DNA of 39,270 bases from an uncultured Alphaproteobacteria bacterium (GTDB taxonomy: Bacteria; Pseudomonadota; Alphaproteobacteria; Rs-D84). The notes beneath the pieces are model-generated. The model was not told the DNA's origin. It did not search any database and worked only from the letters and a program-made list of their open reading frames with translations. Shown here one piece after another: positions 26,070-34,222 of the stretch. The position numbers and the translations under genes are program-made. How positions within the stretch are numbered: position 1 is the first letter of the stretch; each line of letters starts with the position of its first letter. The stretch is taken from positions 149,196 through 188,465 of the forward strand of contig CALXPB010000001.1 of the NCBI GenBank assembly GCA_944390225.1, read 5' to 3'.

Positions 26070-26627
26070 ATGAGACATATGAAAGCTGGTCGCACTTTTA
26101 ATCGCGATACAAATGCTCGCAAGGCTTTGTTTATTGGTCTGGCGAAAAACTTAATTGAAAAAGAACAAATTAAAACGACTTTACCAAAGGCCAAAGATTT
26201 GCGTGGCGTAGTTGAAAAATTGATTACTCGCGCAAAGGTTGATACTGTTGCAAATCGTCGTCTTATCGCAAGCGAGTTGGGTAACGGTTCCGATGAAACT
26301 GTAAAAAAATTATTTACAGTTTTAGGACCGCGGTATGCAAATCGCCCTGGTGGATATACTCGCGTTTTGAAAGCAGGTTTCCGTTACGGTGATGCTGCGC
26401 CTATGGCAATCATCGAATTAGTTGACCGCGATGTTAATGCAAAAAAGGTTGTTAAAAAAACTGATGAAGAAGAAACCGAAAAAACAACAAAAGTTGCAAA
26501 GAAATCAGAAACAACCGAGAAAAAAAACGTCGCCGAAAAAGTAAAAAAAGAAACAACTAAGGTTAAGGCAAAAACCGAAAATAAAACGCAAACGACAACA
26601 AGACGTCGTCGTACTGTTGCAAAGTAA
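26070..26627 (+). CDS. rplQ: 50S ribosomal protein L17 with long charged tail
   Basis: 185 aa against about 120-140 usually. The first about 120 residues are standard L17 ([40 protein letters not shown]). The remaining about 60 are almost only Lys, Glu, Thr, Ala and Val ([17 protein letters not shown]) ending RRRRTVAK; predicted disordered. SD AAAGGAG. Ends the cluster at the terminator 26643-26670. Confidence 0.95.
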   Translation: MRHMKAGRTFNRDTNARKALFIGLAKNLIEKEQIKTTLPKAKDLRGVVEKLITRAKVDTVANRRLIASELGNGSDETVKKLFTVLGPRYANRPGGYTRVLKAGFRYGDAAPMAIIELVDRDVNAKKVVKKTDEEETEKTTKVAKKSETTEKKNVAEKVKKETTKVKAKTENKTQTTTRRRRTVAK

Positions 26628-26642
26628 TTAGTTTACTTTTAT

Positions 26643-26670
26643 AAAAAAATGCCCAATCGGGCATTTTTTT
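26643..26670. terminator. Bidirectional terminator after rplQ
   Basis: AAATGCCC-AATC-GGGCATTT stem with A-run and T-run arms. The stop codon of the convergent 26669 gene lies at its edge, so it serves both strands. Confidence 0.88.
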
Positions 26671-27535
26671 ATCGTGTTCTTTGTAAAAACGCGATGGTAT
26701 AAGAATTTAAATCTTTTGGATTTTTTCTTACCTTACCGAATTTTGCCCAGTTTTTTAGGTCCTTGTTTAATTCGTAAAACATATCATTCTTTTTATGTAC
26801 GCCTAAAAGACCGGTTTGTACGATAATGCAACCATTCGGTTTTAAGTGCTTCCTAAGGTTTATCAAGGTCTGATATATTTTATCTTTGTCTGTCATGTAT
26901 TCTATAATATTAGATAAATTTATGACGTTATATTTTTTCGTGAGATGCAAGTGTAAGTTATCTATATCTGTCCATATGAAGTTAAAAGGAGTTGAAGTTC
27001 TAGAACGCATCTGTTCAAATTCTTTTTTGGTAAGTATGAAGTTTTTATATTCACACGGATTTAAACCGTTAGCAAATATCAGATAATTTTTCATTTGTTG
27101 TATAAAAGTTAAACTATCATTAGGAATTTCTGACAATATGTTTTGTATATTAGGAATTTTAGAAATATCATCAGATTTATATAAATCTTGAATTAAATTT
27201 ACATATTCTTCATATCTTAATTTGTGTGCCGCAGAATTTTTTATATCTATCATCGCTTTTGAACAGAAGGATATATCAAAAGTGTCAATTTCTTTTGCTC
27301 CGTGCATACGATAAAACATTGGTTGATCGCCGCTTCCTGCAACCGTTAACACCCGTATGTCTTTGGCCTGAGTTAAACCAGAAATCCACCTGATGTCTTC
27401 GTTCGTTAAAACGTAGGCAGGCGAAAATTTAGAAAAAGGTTGTATAACATTCTTATAAACGAACGTGCCGTTGTCTAATTTTTTGTACCCTTTTTTAGCG
27501 TTATCAAAATCTAACTCTTTTTCATAATTTTTCAT
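26669..27535 (-). CDS. SAM-dependent methyltransferase-like protein (BtaA/DUF3419-like)
   Basis: 288 aa from ATG 27535 (SD AAAAGGA 5 nt upstream; an in-frame GTG at 27550 overlaps the SD). Rossmann-type motif I is IRVLTVAGSGDQPMF with acidic residue in IDTFDIS about 20 residues on; NVINLSNIIEYM resembles motif IV and LKPNGCIIVQTGLLG motif VI. The AGSGDQ variant and the long helical insert resemble the BtaA/DUF3419 aminocarboxypropyltransferase group, but that is tentative. Substrate unknown. No neighbouring partner gene. Confidence 0.65.
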   Translation of the reverse strand: MKNYEKELDFDNAKKGYKKLDNGTFVYKNVIQPFSKFSPAYVLTNEDIRWISGLTQAKDIRVLTVAGSGDQPMFYRMHGAKEIDTFDISFCSKAMIDIKNSAAHKLRYEEYVNLIQDLYKSDDISKIPNIQNILSEIPNDSLTFIQQMKNYLIFANGLNPCEYKNFILTKKEFEQMRSRTSTPFNFIWTDIDNLHLHLTKKYNVINLSNIIEYMTDKDKIYQTLINLRKHLKPNGCIIVQTGLLGVHKKNDMFYELNKDLKNWAKFGKVRKNPKDLNSYTIAFLQRTR

Positions 27536-27557
27536 TTTTTTCCTTTTCACGCTTTAT

Positions 27558-27586
27558 TATATAGGTACAAAACACAAAAGTGTCAA
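27558..27586 (-). promoter_or_regulatory. Promoter of the methyltransferase-like gene
   Basis: Minus strand TTGACA (27586-27581), 17 nt, TATATA (27563-27558). Divergent from the 27680 gene. Confidence 0.68.
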
Positions 27587-27645
27587 TCTTTTTCTGCAAA
27601 AATTTTATAAAAGTAAAAAAATGCTTTTAATAAATTTGTAATATG

Positions 27646-27654
27646 TGTTAAAAT
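27646..27654 (+). promoter_or_regulatory. Extended -10 promoter of the 944-aa gene
   Basis: TGT-TAAAAT (27646-27654) with no good -35. Predicted start about 27661, just before SD GAAGGGA (27667-27673). Confidence 0.4.
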
Positions 27655-27679
27655 TATATAAATGTTGAAGGGATTTTTT

Positions 27680-30514
27680 ATGAGAAAAGGTTTTTTATTT
27701 TCTGTTTTATTATGTTTTATGTGCTTTGAAGTAGGTGCCGTTGTTGCTCCGCAACGTATGAGTTCCGCTACCGTACAGATTCCGACGACAAGTTCTTCAA
27801 ATACAAGTTCACGTACAAACGCGGCTACGGCCAGAAGCGCGACCAATGTTCGCAGTGCCGCGGTGCCTCAGACAACCAGTACGGCTGTTTCTGGGCGTTC
27901 CGCAACAACAGGACGTACAATAGTTAATCGTACATCTAATACGGCGACATCTTCTACACCGGCTGTTACAGCACGTGTTTCAACAACTAAAAGTGTCATC
28001 GGTTCTGGAACAAAGGTTGCAACTGCTGCAGATAATGTGATTGTTAGTGAAGAATGCCGTCAAAAATATATGGGTTGCATGGATTCTTTTTGTATGTTAG
28101 ATAACGATTCTGGCGGTCGGTGTATATGTAGCGATAAAAACGCAGAATTAGATAGTATTTTGGCAGAAATAGAAAAATTAGATCAGCAAAGTTATCAGAT
28201 GGCAACCTATGGGGTAGAGAAAATCGAACTTGGGTCAAGTGCTGATAGCGTTTTAGCAAACGCGAACGCAGTTGCGGATGCAATCCTTAATGCAGTAGAA
28301 GAAAAAGAAGAAAAAACTTTAGATTTATCTTTATGGAATACACCGATTTCTTTTGAAGATGAAAATATTTTTACAGAAATTGGGACTTGGGATAGTGCAA
28401 TAGAAGGGAAAGAGGGAGATAATTTATATAAGGCGGCATCAGATATTTGTGTTGCGCAAATGCCTGAATGTTCTGGTGAAATGTCAATGTTGCAACTAAT
28501 GTATTCTCAGCAAATAAAATCAGATTGTACTGCATATGAGAATAGTTTAAAGCAACAGAGAAATTCCAGTGCTCAGAAATTATATGCCGCGGAAAAGGCG
28601 TTGCGTGATGCCGCGTTAGAGCAGTATCAAGTTGCAAATAAGTATGATCTTGGGCAGTGTGCTATAGAATTTAAAAATTGTATGATTACAACGGGTGGGT
28701 GCGGTGAAGATTTTTCAAATTGTGCCTCGGTCATAGCATTTGATAATACAAATGTAAATAAAAGTACGTCCAGTGGCATTAAGAATTATACCATTCAGGG
28801 TGCAATGACTAATATTGAAATATCTGCATCAACTTATGACACATTGGTTTCTAAAAAACCGTTGTGTGAATCTATTACAAAATCTTGTGTTGATGTGGCA
28901 GATCAAGTTTGGGATACTTTTTTGAAAGAGGTCGCACCACAACTTAAATCTGCGGAGTTAATTGCAGAAGATAATGCACGGCAAAGTTGTATAGGTTCTA
29001 TTTCTGATTGTTTTCAAAAAGCATGTAAGGATAACATTGATCCGAACGATCCTGACGGGTCTTATGATATCTGCTTGACGCGACCGGAAACGATGTTGAG
29101 TTTTTGTAAGATTCCGTTGAATTCTTGCGGTATAGATGCTTCTTCTGCAGAAAAAGCCGAAGAATCTTCTATATGGGATTTTATTCTTGCGCGTCTGGCT
29201 TCTATGAGGGTTGATGCTTGTACTCAATCTGTTAAGACTTTATTGCAAAGTGAAGATCGTTGTGGAGCAGATTACACACAGTGTATAGGTTTAGATATGG
29301 ATGCTATTTTAGAACTTGTACCAGAAGACTCTTTGATTTCTTGTCAAGAGAATGGCGAAAAAAGATCTATGGATGACATAAAAGGTATTGTTCAAGGAAT
29401 ATTATTAAATATAGATAATTCTATGTTAGAGCAATGTCAACGTATTGCTAATGAAAAAATGATAGAAATTTGTGGTGATATAACCACATGCTATGCTTTT
29501 GATAGTGATGCACAGATTGGTACAGAAAGTTTATTATCTTATAAAAACTCTGATGGTGATTATGTTATAGAAGGTTTAATTTCTTTTGGAAATATTGGTA
29601 TTGAGCGAGAAGAACAAGGTGGAGATAAAACAGGATTAAATGATTCCGGACAATATAATATAGATATAGAAGATTATATAAGTAAATTAAATACATCAGA
29701 TGAAGACGATGTTGTAATAAAAGAGAGAATTGAAAATTCATTAAAATTACTTGCTAACAAGATACAGCAAAGGGTTTATTCTTTGACTGAAGATCCTCAG
29801 ATACAGATGTGCGTTAGCGGTCGTGATATGTCACAAATTCGTTCAAGACAAACAAATGACGATGATTCTACTGATAGTGACAGAACAAGTGCGAGATTTC
29901 CTCATTTATTAGATTCTTCAATAATAGCAATTATTAACAATGCATTAAATAAGGCTCGTAATAACTATGAAAAGAAATATGATGATATGCTTAATGAAGC
30001 TTTAAAAAATCAAGAGGATATTACGGATCTTGCTTTATGTGCATCAATAACATCTAATTTAACTTCTGAGAATATCAATTGTTCTGATACTTCCTGTTCA
30101 GTTAATAATATTTTTGAAAGTTTATTAGGAGGTTTTGATAGTGGGTATAGTATTAAACAAATTATTACAGGGGCTTCAATTTCGGAATTAGCCGAATTAA
30201 CATCTAAAGCAAATTTTTCAGAAAAAATTATTATAGATGATGGCACTATGAAAATTTCTGCTAGTTCCAGTTTTTCTGAAGATACTGGTGTATGTACTTT
30301 AACCACAAAAACATATTTGTGTAAGACTTCCGAAACTCAAAAACTACGTAATGTGTTTAATTCATATAATAATACAGGATTTAATAATACAGGATTTAAT
30401 AATAATTTATATAATCGTAATACAGGATATAACAATAGCTTATATAATTATTCAAAAACGCCTTGCACTTCATGGGAAGAACCTATAATTGATATAAAAG
30501 AATTTCAGTTTTAG
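27680..30514 (+). CDS. Large exported Cys-rich protein, 944 aa
   Basis: Start ATG 27680, 6 nt after GAAGGGA; the ATG at 27662 lies before this SD. Signal peptide MRKGFLFSVLLCFMCFEVGA. Residues 25-120 are a Ser/Thr/Ala-rich linker. Then a Cys module CRQKYMGCMDSFCMLDNDSG (from about C126) with GGRCICSD, and repeated Cys clusters, including CAIEFKNCMITTGGCGEDF and SEDRCGADYTQC. These match the C-x6-C-x(4-7)-CGx[DN][FY]xxC pattern of the 529- and 290-aa proteins. The middle is helical and acidic; the C-terminus is Asn/Tyr-rich with repeats (NNTGFNNTGF). Exported and probably disulfide-bonded. Not recognised. Stop overlaps that of the convergent next gene by 4 bp. Confidence 0.78.
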   Translation: MRKGFLFSVLLCFMCFEVGAVVAPQRMSSATVQIPTTSSSNTSSRTNAATARSATNVRSAAVPQTTSTAVSGRSATTGRTIVNRTSNTATSSTPAVTARVSTTKSVIGSGTKVATAADNVIVSEECRQKYMGCMDSFCMLDNDSGGRCICSDKNAELDSILAEIEKLDQQSYQMATYGVEKIELGSSADSVLANANAVADAILNAVEEKEEKTLDLSLWNTPISFEDENIFTEIGTWDSAIEGKEGDNLYKAASDICVAQMPECSGEMSMLQLMYSQQIKSDCTAYENSLKQQRNSSAQKLYAAEKALRDAALEQYQVANKYDLGQCAIEFKNCMITTGGCGEDFSNCASVIAFDNTNVNKSTSSGIKNYTIQGAMTNIEISASTYDTLVSKKPLCESITKSCVDVADQVWDTFLKEVAPQLKSAELIAEDNARQSCIGSISDCFQKACKDNIDPNDPDGSYDICLTRPETMLSFCKIPLNSCGIDASSAEKAEESSIWDFILARLASMRVDACTQSVKTLLQSEDRCGADYTQCIGLDMDAILELVPEDSLISCQENGEKRSMDDIKGIVQGILLNIDNSMLEQCQRIANEKMIEICGDITTCYAFDSDAQIGTESLLSYKNSDGDYVIEGLISFGNIGIEREEQGGDKTGLNDSGQYNIDIEDYISKLNTSDEDDVVIKERIENSLKLLANKIQQRVYSLTEDPQIQMCVSGRDMSQIRSRQTNDDDSTDSDRTSARFPHLLDSSIIAIINNALNKARNNYEKKYDDMLNEALKNQEDITDLALCASITSNLTSENINCSDTSCSVNNIFESLLGGFDSGYSIKQIITGASISELAELTSKANFSEKIIIDDGTMKISASSSFSEDTGVCTLTTKTYLCKTSETQKLRNVFNSYNNTGFNNTGFNNNLYNRNTGYNNSLYNYSKTPCTSWEEPIIDIKEFQF
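30368..30397 (+). repeat. 15-bp tandem repeat in the 944-aa gene
   Basis: Two exact copies of AATAATACAGGATTT (NNTGF in protein) with degenerate copies after, forming the Asn-rich C-terminal tail. Confidence 0.7.
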
Positions 30515-31515
30515 TTTATCTCATCTAAACTGGTTATTACTTTTATACCTTCTTTTTCCCATTCGGTGCGTTTGCTGTCCAGATTCAAGATGTTCGTTTC
30601 TGCTAAATATAAAATCGGTTTTATTTTTTTACTTGATGCTTCCTCGCTCAGAACTTTTATGGGAGATATTTTCGTCTTTCCTGACGCAAACCAGTTCTCT
30701 TCGTCCGCAACCCAGAAATCCGAATCGGCGTGTACAGCAACAGCAAACTCTTTCGTCGTTATTACCCCGTCTTTTATATCGGGTTCATAACCGTGCTCGT
30801 TCAGCCATAAAACTGTATTGAAAAACTCTAAATCTGGCTCATCTAAATCCGGTTTCTCTAAATCCGACTCGTCAGGTTCGTCCTTGTCTTCGTCTTCAAA
30901 GTCCAGATCTTGAAAAACTGGCGTGAATTTCGGTACATAATTTTCGTCTTCGTTTTCTTTCTGCTCTAATTCAACATCAAAATTAAAATCTGTCGGTAAC
31001 GGTAATGTGCCAGAGGTTTCTAATTCTGGTACCGGCGTTTCTTCTTGCTGTTTCTGTGGGTTCGTGTCTTTCGCTAAATTCAAAGTGGGGTTCGCTAAGT
31101 TGTTTTTTATTCTGTCTCTTGCGCGCAGGAACGGTACCCGTAATTCTGCCGGAAAAGTATCCGGAAAATTTTCTGGTTCTGGTTCTTCAACCGATTCGGG
31201 TTCGGGCTCTATCGGTTTTTCTTCGGATACCGGTTGCATGAATTTCGGCAGAGGCACCTTAAATAAAGGCTCTTTTTTTTTCATAATCAGTGTAGTACTG
31301 GCAATATACAAGGGGAGGGCCGCCAGTACCATAATTCCGAAAACAAATCCCGGAAAACCGTGCAGTTTTGCGTGTGCCAGACGAACCCAGTGCGCTTTGG
31401 AAAACATGTCAAAGTTAAAAAGACCGCGCAAAATAAGCCACATCAGCCCGATATAACATACGGTCCATATAAATGCGTGTCGGTTGCTTTTTATAAAACT
31501 AATAATTTTTTTCAT
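30511..31515 (-). CDS. Two-TM membrane protein with acidic linker, unknown function
   Basis: 334 aa from ATG 31515. Two N-terminal TM helices (about 16-35 and 55-77), then a long Pro/Glu/Asp-rich cytoplasmic or periplasmic linker (EKPIEPEPESVEEPEPENFP; DEPDESDLEKPDLDEPDLE), then an about 100-residue folded domain (LNEHGYEPDIKDGVITTKEF; ILYLAETNILNLDSKRTEWE). The last domain has a mixed alpha/beta look, but I cannot name it. No SD precedes the ATG; a consensus promoter ends 7 nt upstream, implying a leaderless mRNA. The C-terminal stop overlaps the 944-aa gene tail to tail. Confidence 0.7.
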   Translation of the reverse strand: MKKIISFIKSNRHAFIWTVCYIGLMWLILRGLFNFDMFSKAHWVRLAHAKLHGFPGFVFGIMVLAALPLYIASTTLIMKKKEPLFKVPLPKFMQPVSEEKPIEPEPESVEEPEPENFPDTFPAELRVPFLRARDRIKNNLANPTLNLAKDTNPQKQQEETPVPELETSGTLPLPTDFNFDVELEQKENEDENYVPKFTPVFQDLDFEDEDKDEPDESDLEKPDLDEPDLEFFNTVLWLNEHGYEPDIKDGVITTKEFAVAVHADSDFWVADEENWFASGKTKISPIKVLSEEASSKKIKPILYLAETNILNLDSKRTEWEKEGIKVITSLDEIN

Positions 31516-31522
31516 CAAAAAT

Positions 31523-31550
31523 ATTATAGACAGTTATGTTTATTTGTCAA
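31523..31550 (-). promoter_or_regulatory. Promoter placing +1 at or beside the start codon
   Basis: Minus strand TTGACA (31550-31545), 16 nt, TATAAT (31528-31523); the ATG starts at 31515, only 7 nt after the -10. Confidence 0.7.
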
Positions 31551-31611
31551 TATTTTTTGTGGCGAAATAATGTAATAAATATAAAAAGTACTTTTTTTAA
31601 CGCGTTTTTAA

Positions 31612-31620
31612 TGGTATAAT
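31612..31620 (+). promoter_or_regulatory. Extended -10 promoter of the 739-aa gene
   Basis: TGG-TATAAT (31612-31620), perfect -10 with TGn extension; no clear -35. SD GAGGGA lies before the ATG at 31645. Confidence 0.5.
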
Positions 31621-31644
31621 GAAAAATAAAAAGAGGGAATATTT

Positions 31645-33864
31645 ATGCGAAATTTATGTAAGTTCTTTGGTGCGTCACTTGCTGTGCTTGGGGCGGTTGT
31701 TTTTATCGGTGCTGGTTATGCGGCAGATAGTTCAGGGCGTGCGGGTTATAATGTTAAAACATTAAATCGTACTGGAACGGCGCAGAATACTTCTTCGCCC
31801 CGTATGCCGACGATGCCGACTTTATCCATAAATACGGTTGGAAATCTTTCTACTAATGTGCCGACAGGTGATGTAATAATTAACGACGACGACGATGATG
31901 ATGATAACCAATATTATGAAATAGAATGTCCAGATGGGGGTGTTGCAAATTCAACTTATACGGTTGAAAACTGCATGACCGACATTTTATCTTGTATAAA
32001 CAATGGGGCGTTGCCTGGCGGGTTAAATGACTTATTTAATGAAGAAATGCGAAATGATATTTTAAATGGTATGGGATTATGCGTAGTTCAGGTGGAAAGA
32101 TGTATAAAGGAAGTTCGTCAGAATTGTAAAAATTTATATCTTTCTTCATCTGATGTATGGCTTGACTTTAATGCTCGCAGGGTTCAGCCAGAATATTATA
32201 ATTTTGTTTTAAGAAAGACTGGTCTGACGCCGAATCAAGCAGAAAACACGTGTTGGTTACTGGATAAAAACGTGTATGGTTCTTCTTTTACGGCAGTTGG
32301 TGCCCAAAACAATGTGACATCAGAATATAATAATGCAGTTTATGCATATAATGATCAGTCTTCTTCTGGTAAAAGTTCCCCGCAAGGTGCGCAAATAAAC
32401 ACAAATAGTAGTATTGATGTTAATCGTGGGCATTATGCCAGATGGGATGCCACAACTGCCGAGTGCTTGATTCGTGTCGCGGCGTATAACAAAGGTAATC
32501 AGATAAAAAATAGTTGGTTATTTGGTGCGGTTGGTAATGACGAACCCGCAGAAGTATGGCAAAAAACTGGTGATACATTTATCTGCAACAAAGATTTATT
32601 CGGTTTTTCTTTAATGAATAACACAAATACGGTTGCGGTTGTCGGTATTGGTGGCGGTACTTTGGTTGGTGCCGGAATAGGTGCAATTGCAGGACATGGT
32701 GCCAATGCGTTTGATTGTAGTAAGAAAAGACATCGTGAAACCCTGACGGATTTATTAAGAAATGATAGTAATATAGGTATTGTAAATGAATATTTAGATA
32801 AAGATGAGATGACCGTAACAGTAGATATTATTACAGAAAACCAATGTGAAAGTGTTGTAGATTTATATAATAGATATAGTCAGGTGAAATCTGCATTACA
32901 GTATTGTGATGGTAATTCTGAAGATAAAGGCAATATAGTAGCAAATTTTGCCTTCAAGGTTGAATGTAAAATAGAAGGCAATTATACATTAGAAAATTGT
33001 TTTGAAGAAAAATATCCCTGTTGTGCGGACCAAGGTATACAAAATGTAGAGGGATGTATGACAAGAATGGCTTCAGCTGTAAGAGATTGTTTGACCTATA
33101 ATTATGATAATATATCTAATTGTGCAAATAGTTTGGGCACAGAAATAACGAATAATTTACAGAATGCAGTACAGATTCAAAAAAGTGTTAATGAAAATGG
33201 TTGTTCTTTTAATCCGCTGAATTTGGATAAAGCCAATGGTGAAGGAATATATTGTAAAGATTCTAAAAATAAGTCATGTAGAAGTTCTGAACAGATAGAG
33301 TCTGATATAGAGCGTTTAGATGATGTTTTTACGTCTGACTTATCAGATTTATTACAGAAAGGTGAAGATTCAAATCTTTTAAAAAGTACACTTGTTGGTG
33401 CGGGTATCGGTGCAGGAACTGGTGGTTTAGCGACGGCAATAACAGCCTTTGTAGAACGTAATAATATTTCCTGCCATGTTGGAGACGCCTTGGCCGAAGT
33501 TGGATACGGAAAGTCATATTCAATCGGTTCATTAAAAGACTTTTATGTGAAGTGGAACCTTAATTTACCGGATACGGTTTCTCCGACTCCAACGGTTAAT
33601 GATTGCGATTCTTGGAAACGGGCATGCAATACTTTTACTGATTTAGAGCAGTGTCGTAGTGCCTCTGTTAATTATAAGCCCAAAAATGCACCTATTAGAT
33701 TAATAGAAAATGCCTGTGTTGTATCTGGAAGTAAATGTATAGAAAATTATAGTGTTGCTCAAAATGCGGGTGCTTGTGGTGTTAATGCTGGCGTTGTTGA
33801 TCCGGGTGTTAATGCTGGCGTTGTTGATCCGGGTAATATTAATAATAACCTTAACGCTATGTAG
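31645..33864 (+). CDS. Exported Cys-rich protein with two glycine zippers, 739 aa
   Basis: Signal peptide MRNLCKFFGASLAVLGAVVF-IGAGYA. Low-complexity Asp run (about 81-87). Two homologous halves are visible: each has a Cys module (TYTVENCMTDILSC about 104-117; NYTLENCFEEKYPC about 446-459) followed by a glycine zipper sharing TLVGAGIGA (about 339-347 and 582-590). Glycine zippers pack transmembrane or oligomerising helices. The segment DTFICNKDLFGFSL before zipper 1 resembles GTFNCTPDWFGIDI of the 529-aa protein, so the two look related. C-terminal minisatellite GVNAGVVDP x2. Family not recognised; probably envelope-associated. Confidence 0.78.
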   Translation: MRNLCKFFGASLAVLGAVVFIGAGYAADSSGRAGYNVKTLNRTGTAQNTSSPRMPTMPTLSINTVGNLSTNVPTGDVIINDDDDDDDNQYYEIECPDGGVANSTYTVENCMTDILSCINNGALPGGLNDLFNEEMRNDILNGMGLCVVQVERCIKEVRQNCKNLYLSSSDVWLDFNARRVQPEYYNFVLRKTGLTPNQAENTCWLLDKNVYGSSFTAVGAQNNVTSEYNNAVYAYNDQSSSGKSSPQGAQINTNSSIDVNRGHYARWDATTAECLIRVAAYNKGNQIKNSWLFGAVGNDEPAEVWQKTGDTFICNKDLFGFSLMNNTNTVAVVGIGGGTLVGAGIGAIAGHGANAFDCSKKRHRETLTDLLRNDSNIGIVNEYLDKDEMTVTVDIITENQCESVVDLYNRYSQVKSALQYCDGNSEDKGNIVANFAFKVECKIEGNYTLENCFEEKYPCCADQGIQNVEGCMTRMASAVRDCLTYNYDNISNCANSLGTEITNNLQNAVQIQKSVNENGCSFNPLNLDKANGEGIYCKDSKNKSCRSSEQIESDIERLDDVFTSDLSDLLQKGEDSNLLKSTLVGAGIGAGTGGLATAITAFVERNNISCHVGDALAEVGYGKSYSIGSLKDFYVKWNLNLPDTVSPTPTVNDCDSWKRACNTFTDLEQCRSASVNYKPKNAPIRLIENACVVSGSKCIENYSVAQNAGACGVNAGVVDPGVNAGVVDPGNINNNLNAM
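33778..33831 (+). repeat. 27-bp tandem repeat, two copies
   Basis: Two exact 27-bp units encoding GVNAGVVDP at the C-terminus of the 739-aa protein. In-frame copy change would only lengthen or shorten the tail. Confidence 0.8.
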
Positions 33865-33883
33865 AAAAGGGTGTCTTGCTTTT

Positions 33884-33910
33884 CCCCGCAGGTTCTGCGG
33901 GGCTTTTTTT
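33884..33910 (+). terminator. Intrinsic terminator of the 739-aa gene
   Basis: CCCCGCAG-GTT-CTGCGGGG stem (33884-33902) then CTTTTTTT. Textbook terminator. Confidence 0.93.
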
Positions 33911-34222
33911 ATTAGAGGTATGGCATTTTTTATTAAATAAATAAGTTTGTTTCGCAAAATAAAAACATATTTGTAATAATATATTTTGTCGTATGATAAA
34001 GCCTTTTTACGACAGCTTATTGTTTGTTGTACAAAACTTCTTGCAGATTATGTTTATATAGGAAATATAAAAAATAACGGCTTTAAAACTTATTAATGTA
34101 ATTAAAAAACTCTTTGTAAAATAAATAATCTTTTATAAAAGATATATAGCAACTAAAAATAATATCTGCTTTCTGATAACCTTTAAAAGTCATATATAGA
34201 AATGCTGTAAAATAAATAATAC
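33911..34222. other. Non-coding AT-rich gap between convergent genes
   Basis: No credible ORF. Contains TGTCGTA / TACGACA (33987-33993 / 34008-34014) and a 16-nt palindrome ATCTTTTATAAAAGAT (34128-34143). No obvious terminator for the minus-strand operon that ends at 34223. Confidence 0.5.

Noticed and set aside
30361-30440. CRISPR-like repeats
   Set aside because: Short 15-bp units without spacers, inside the reading frame; they encode an Asn-rich tail.
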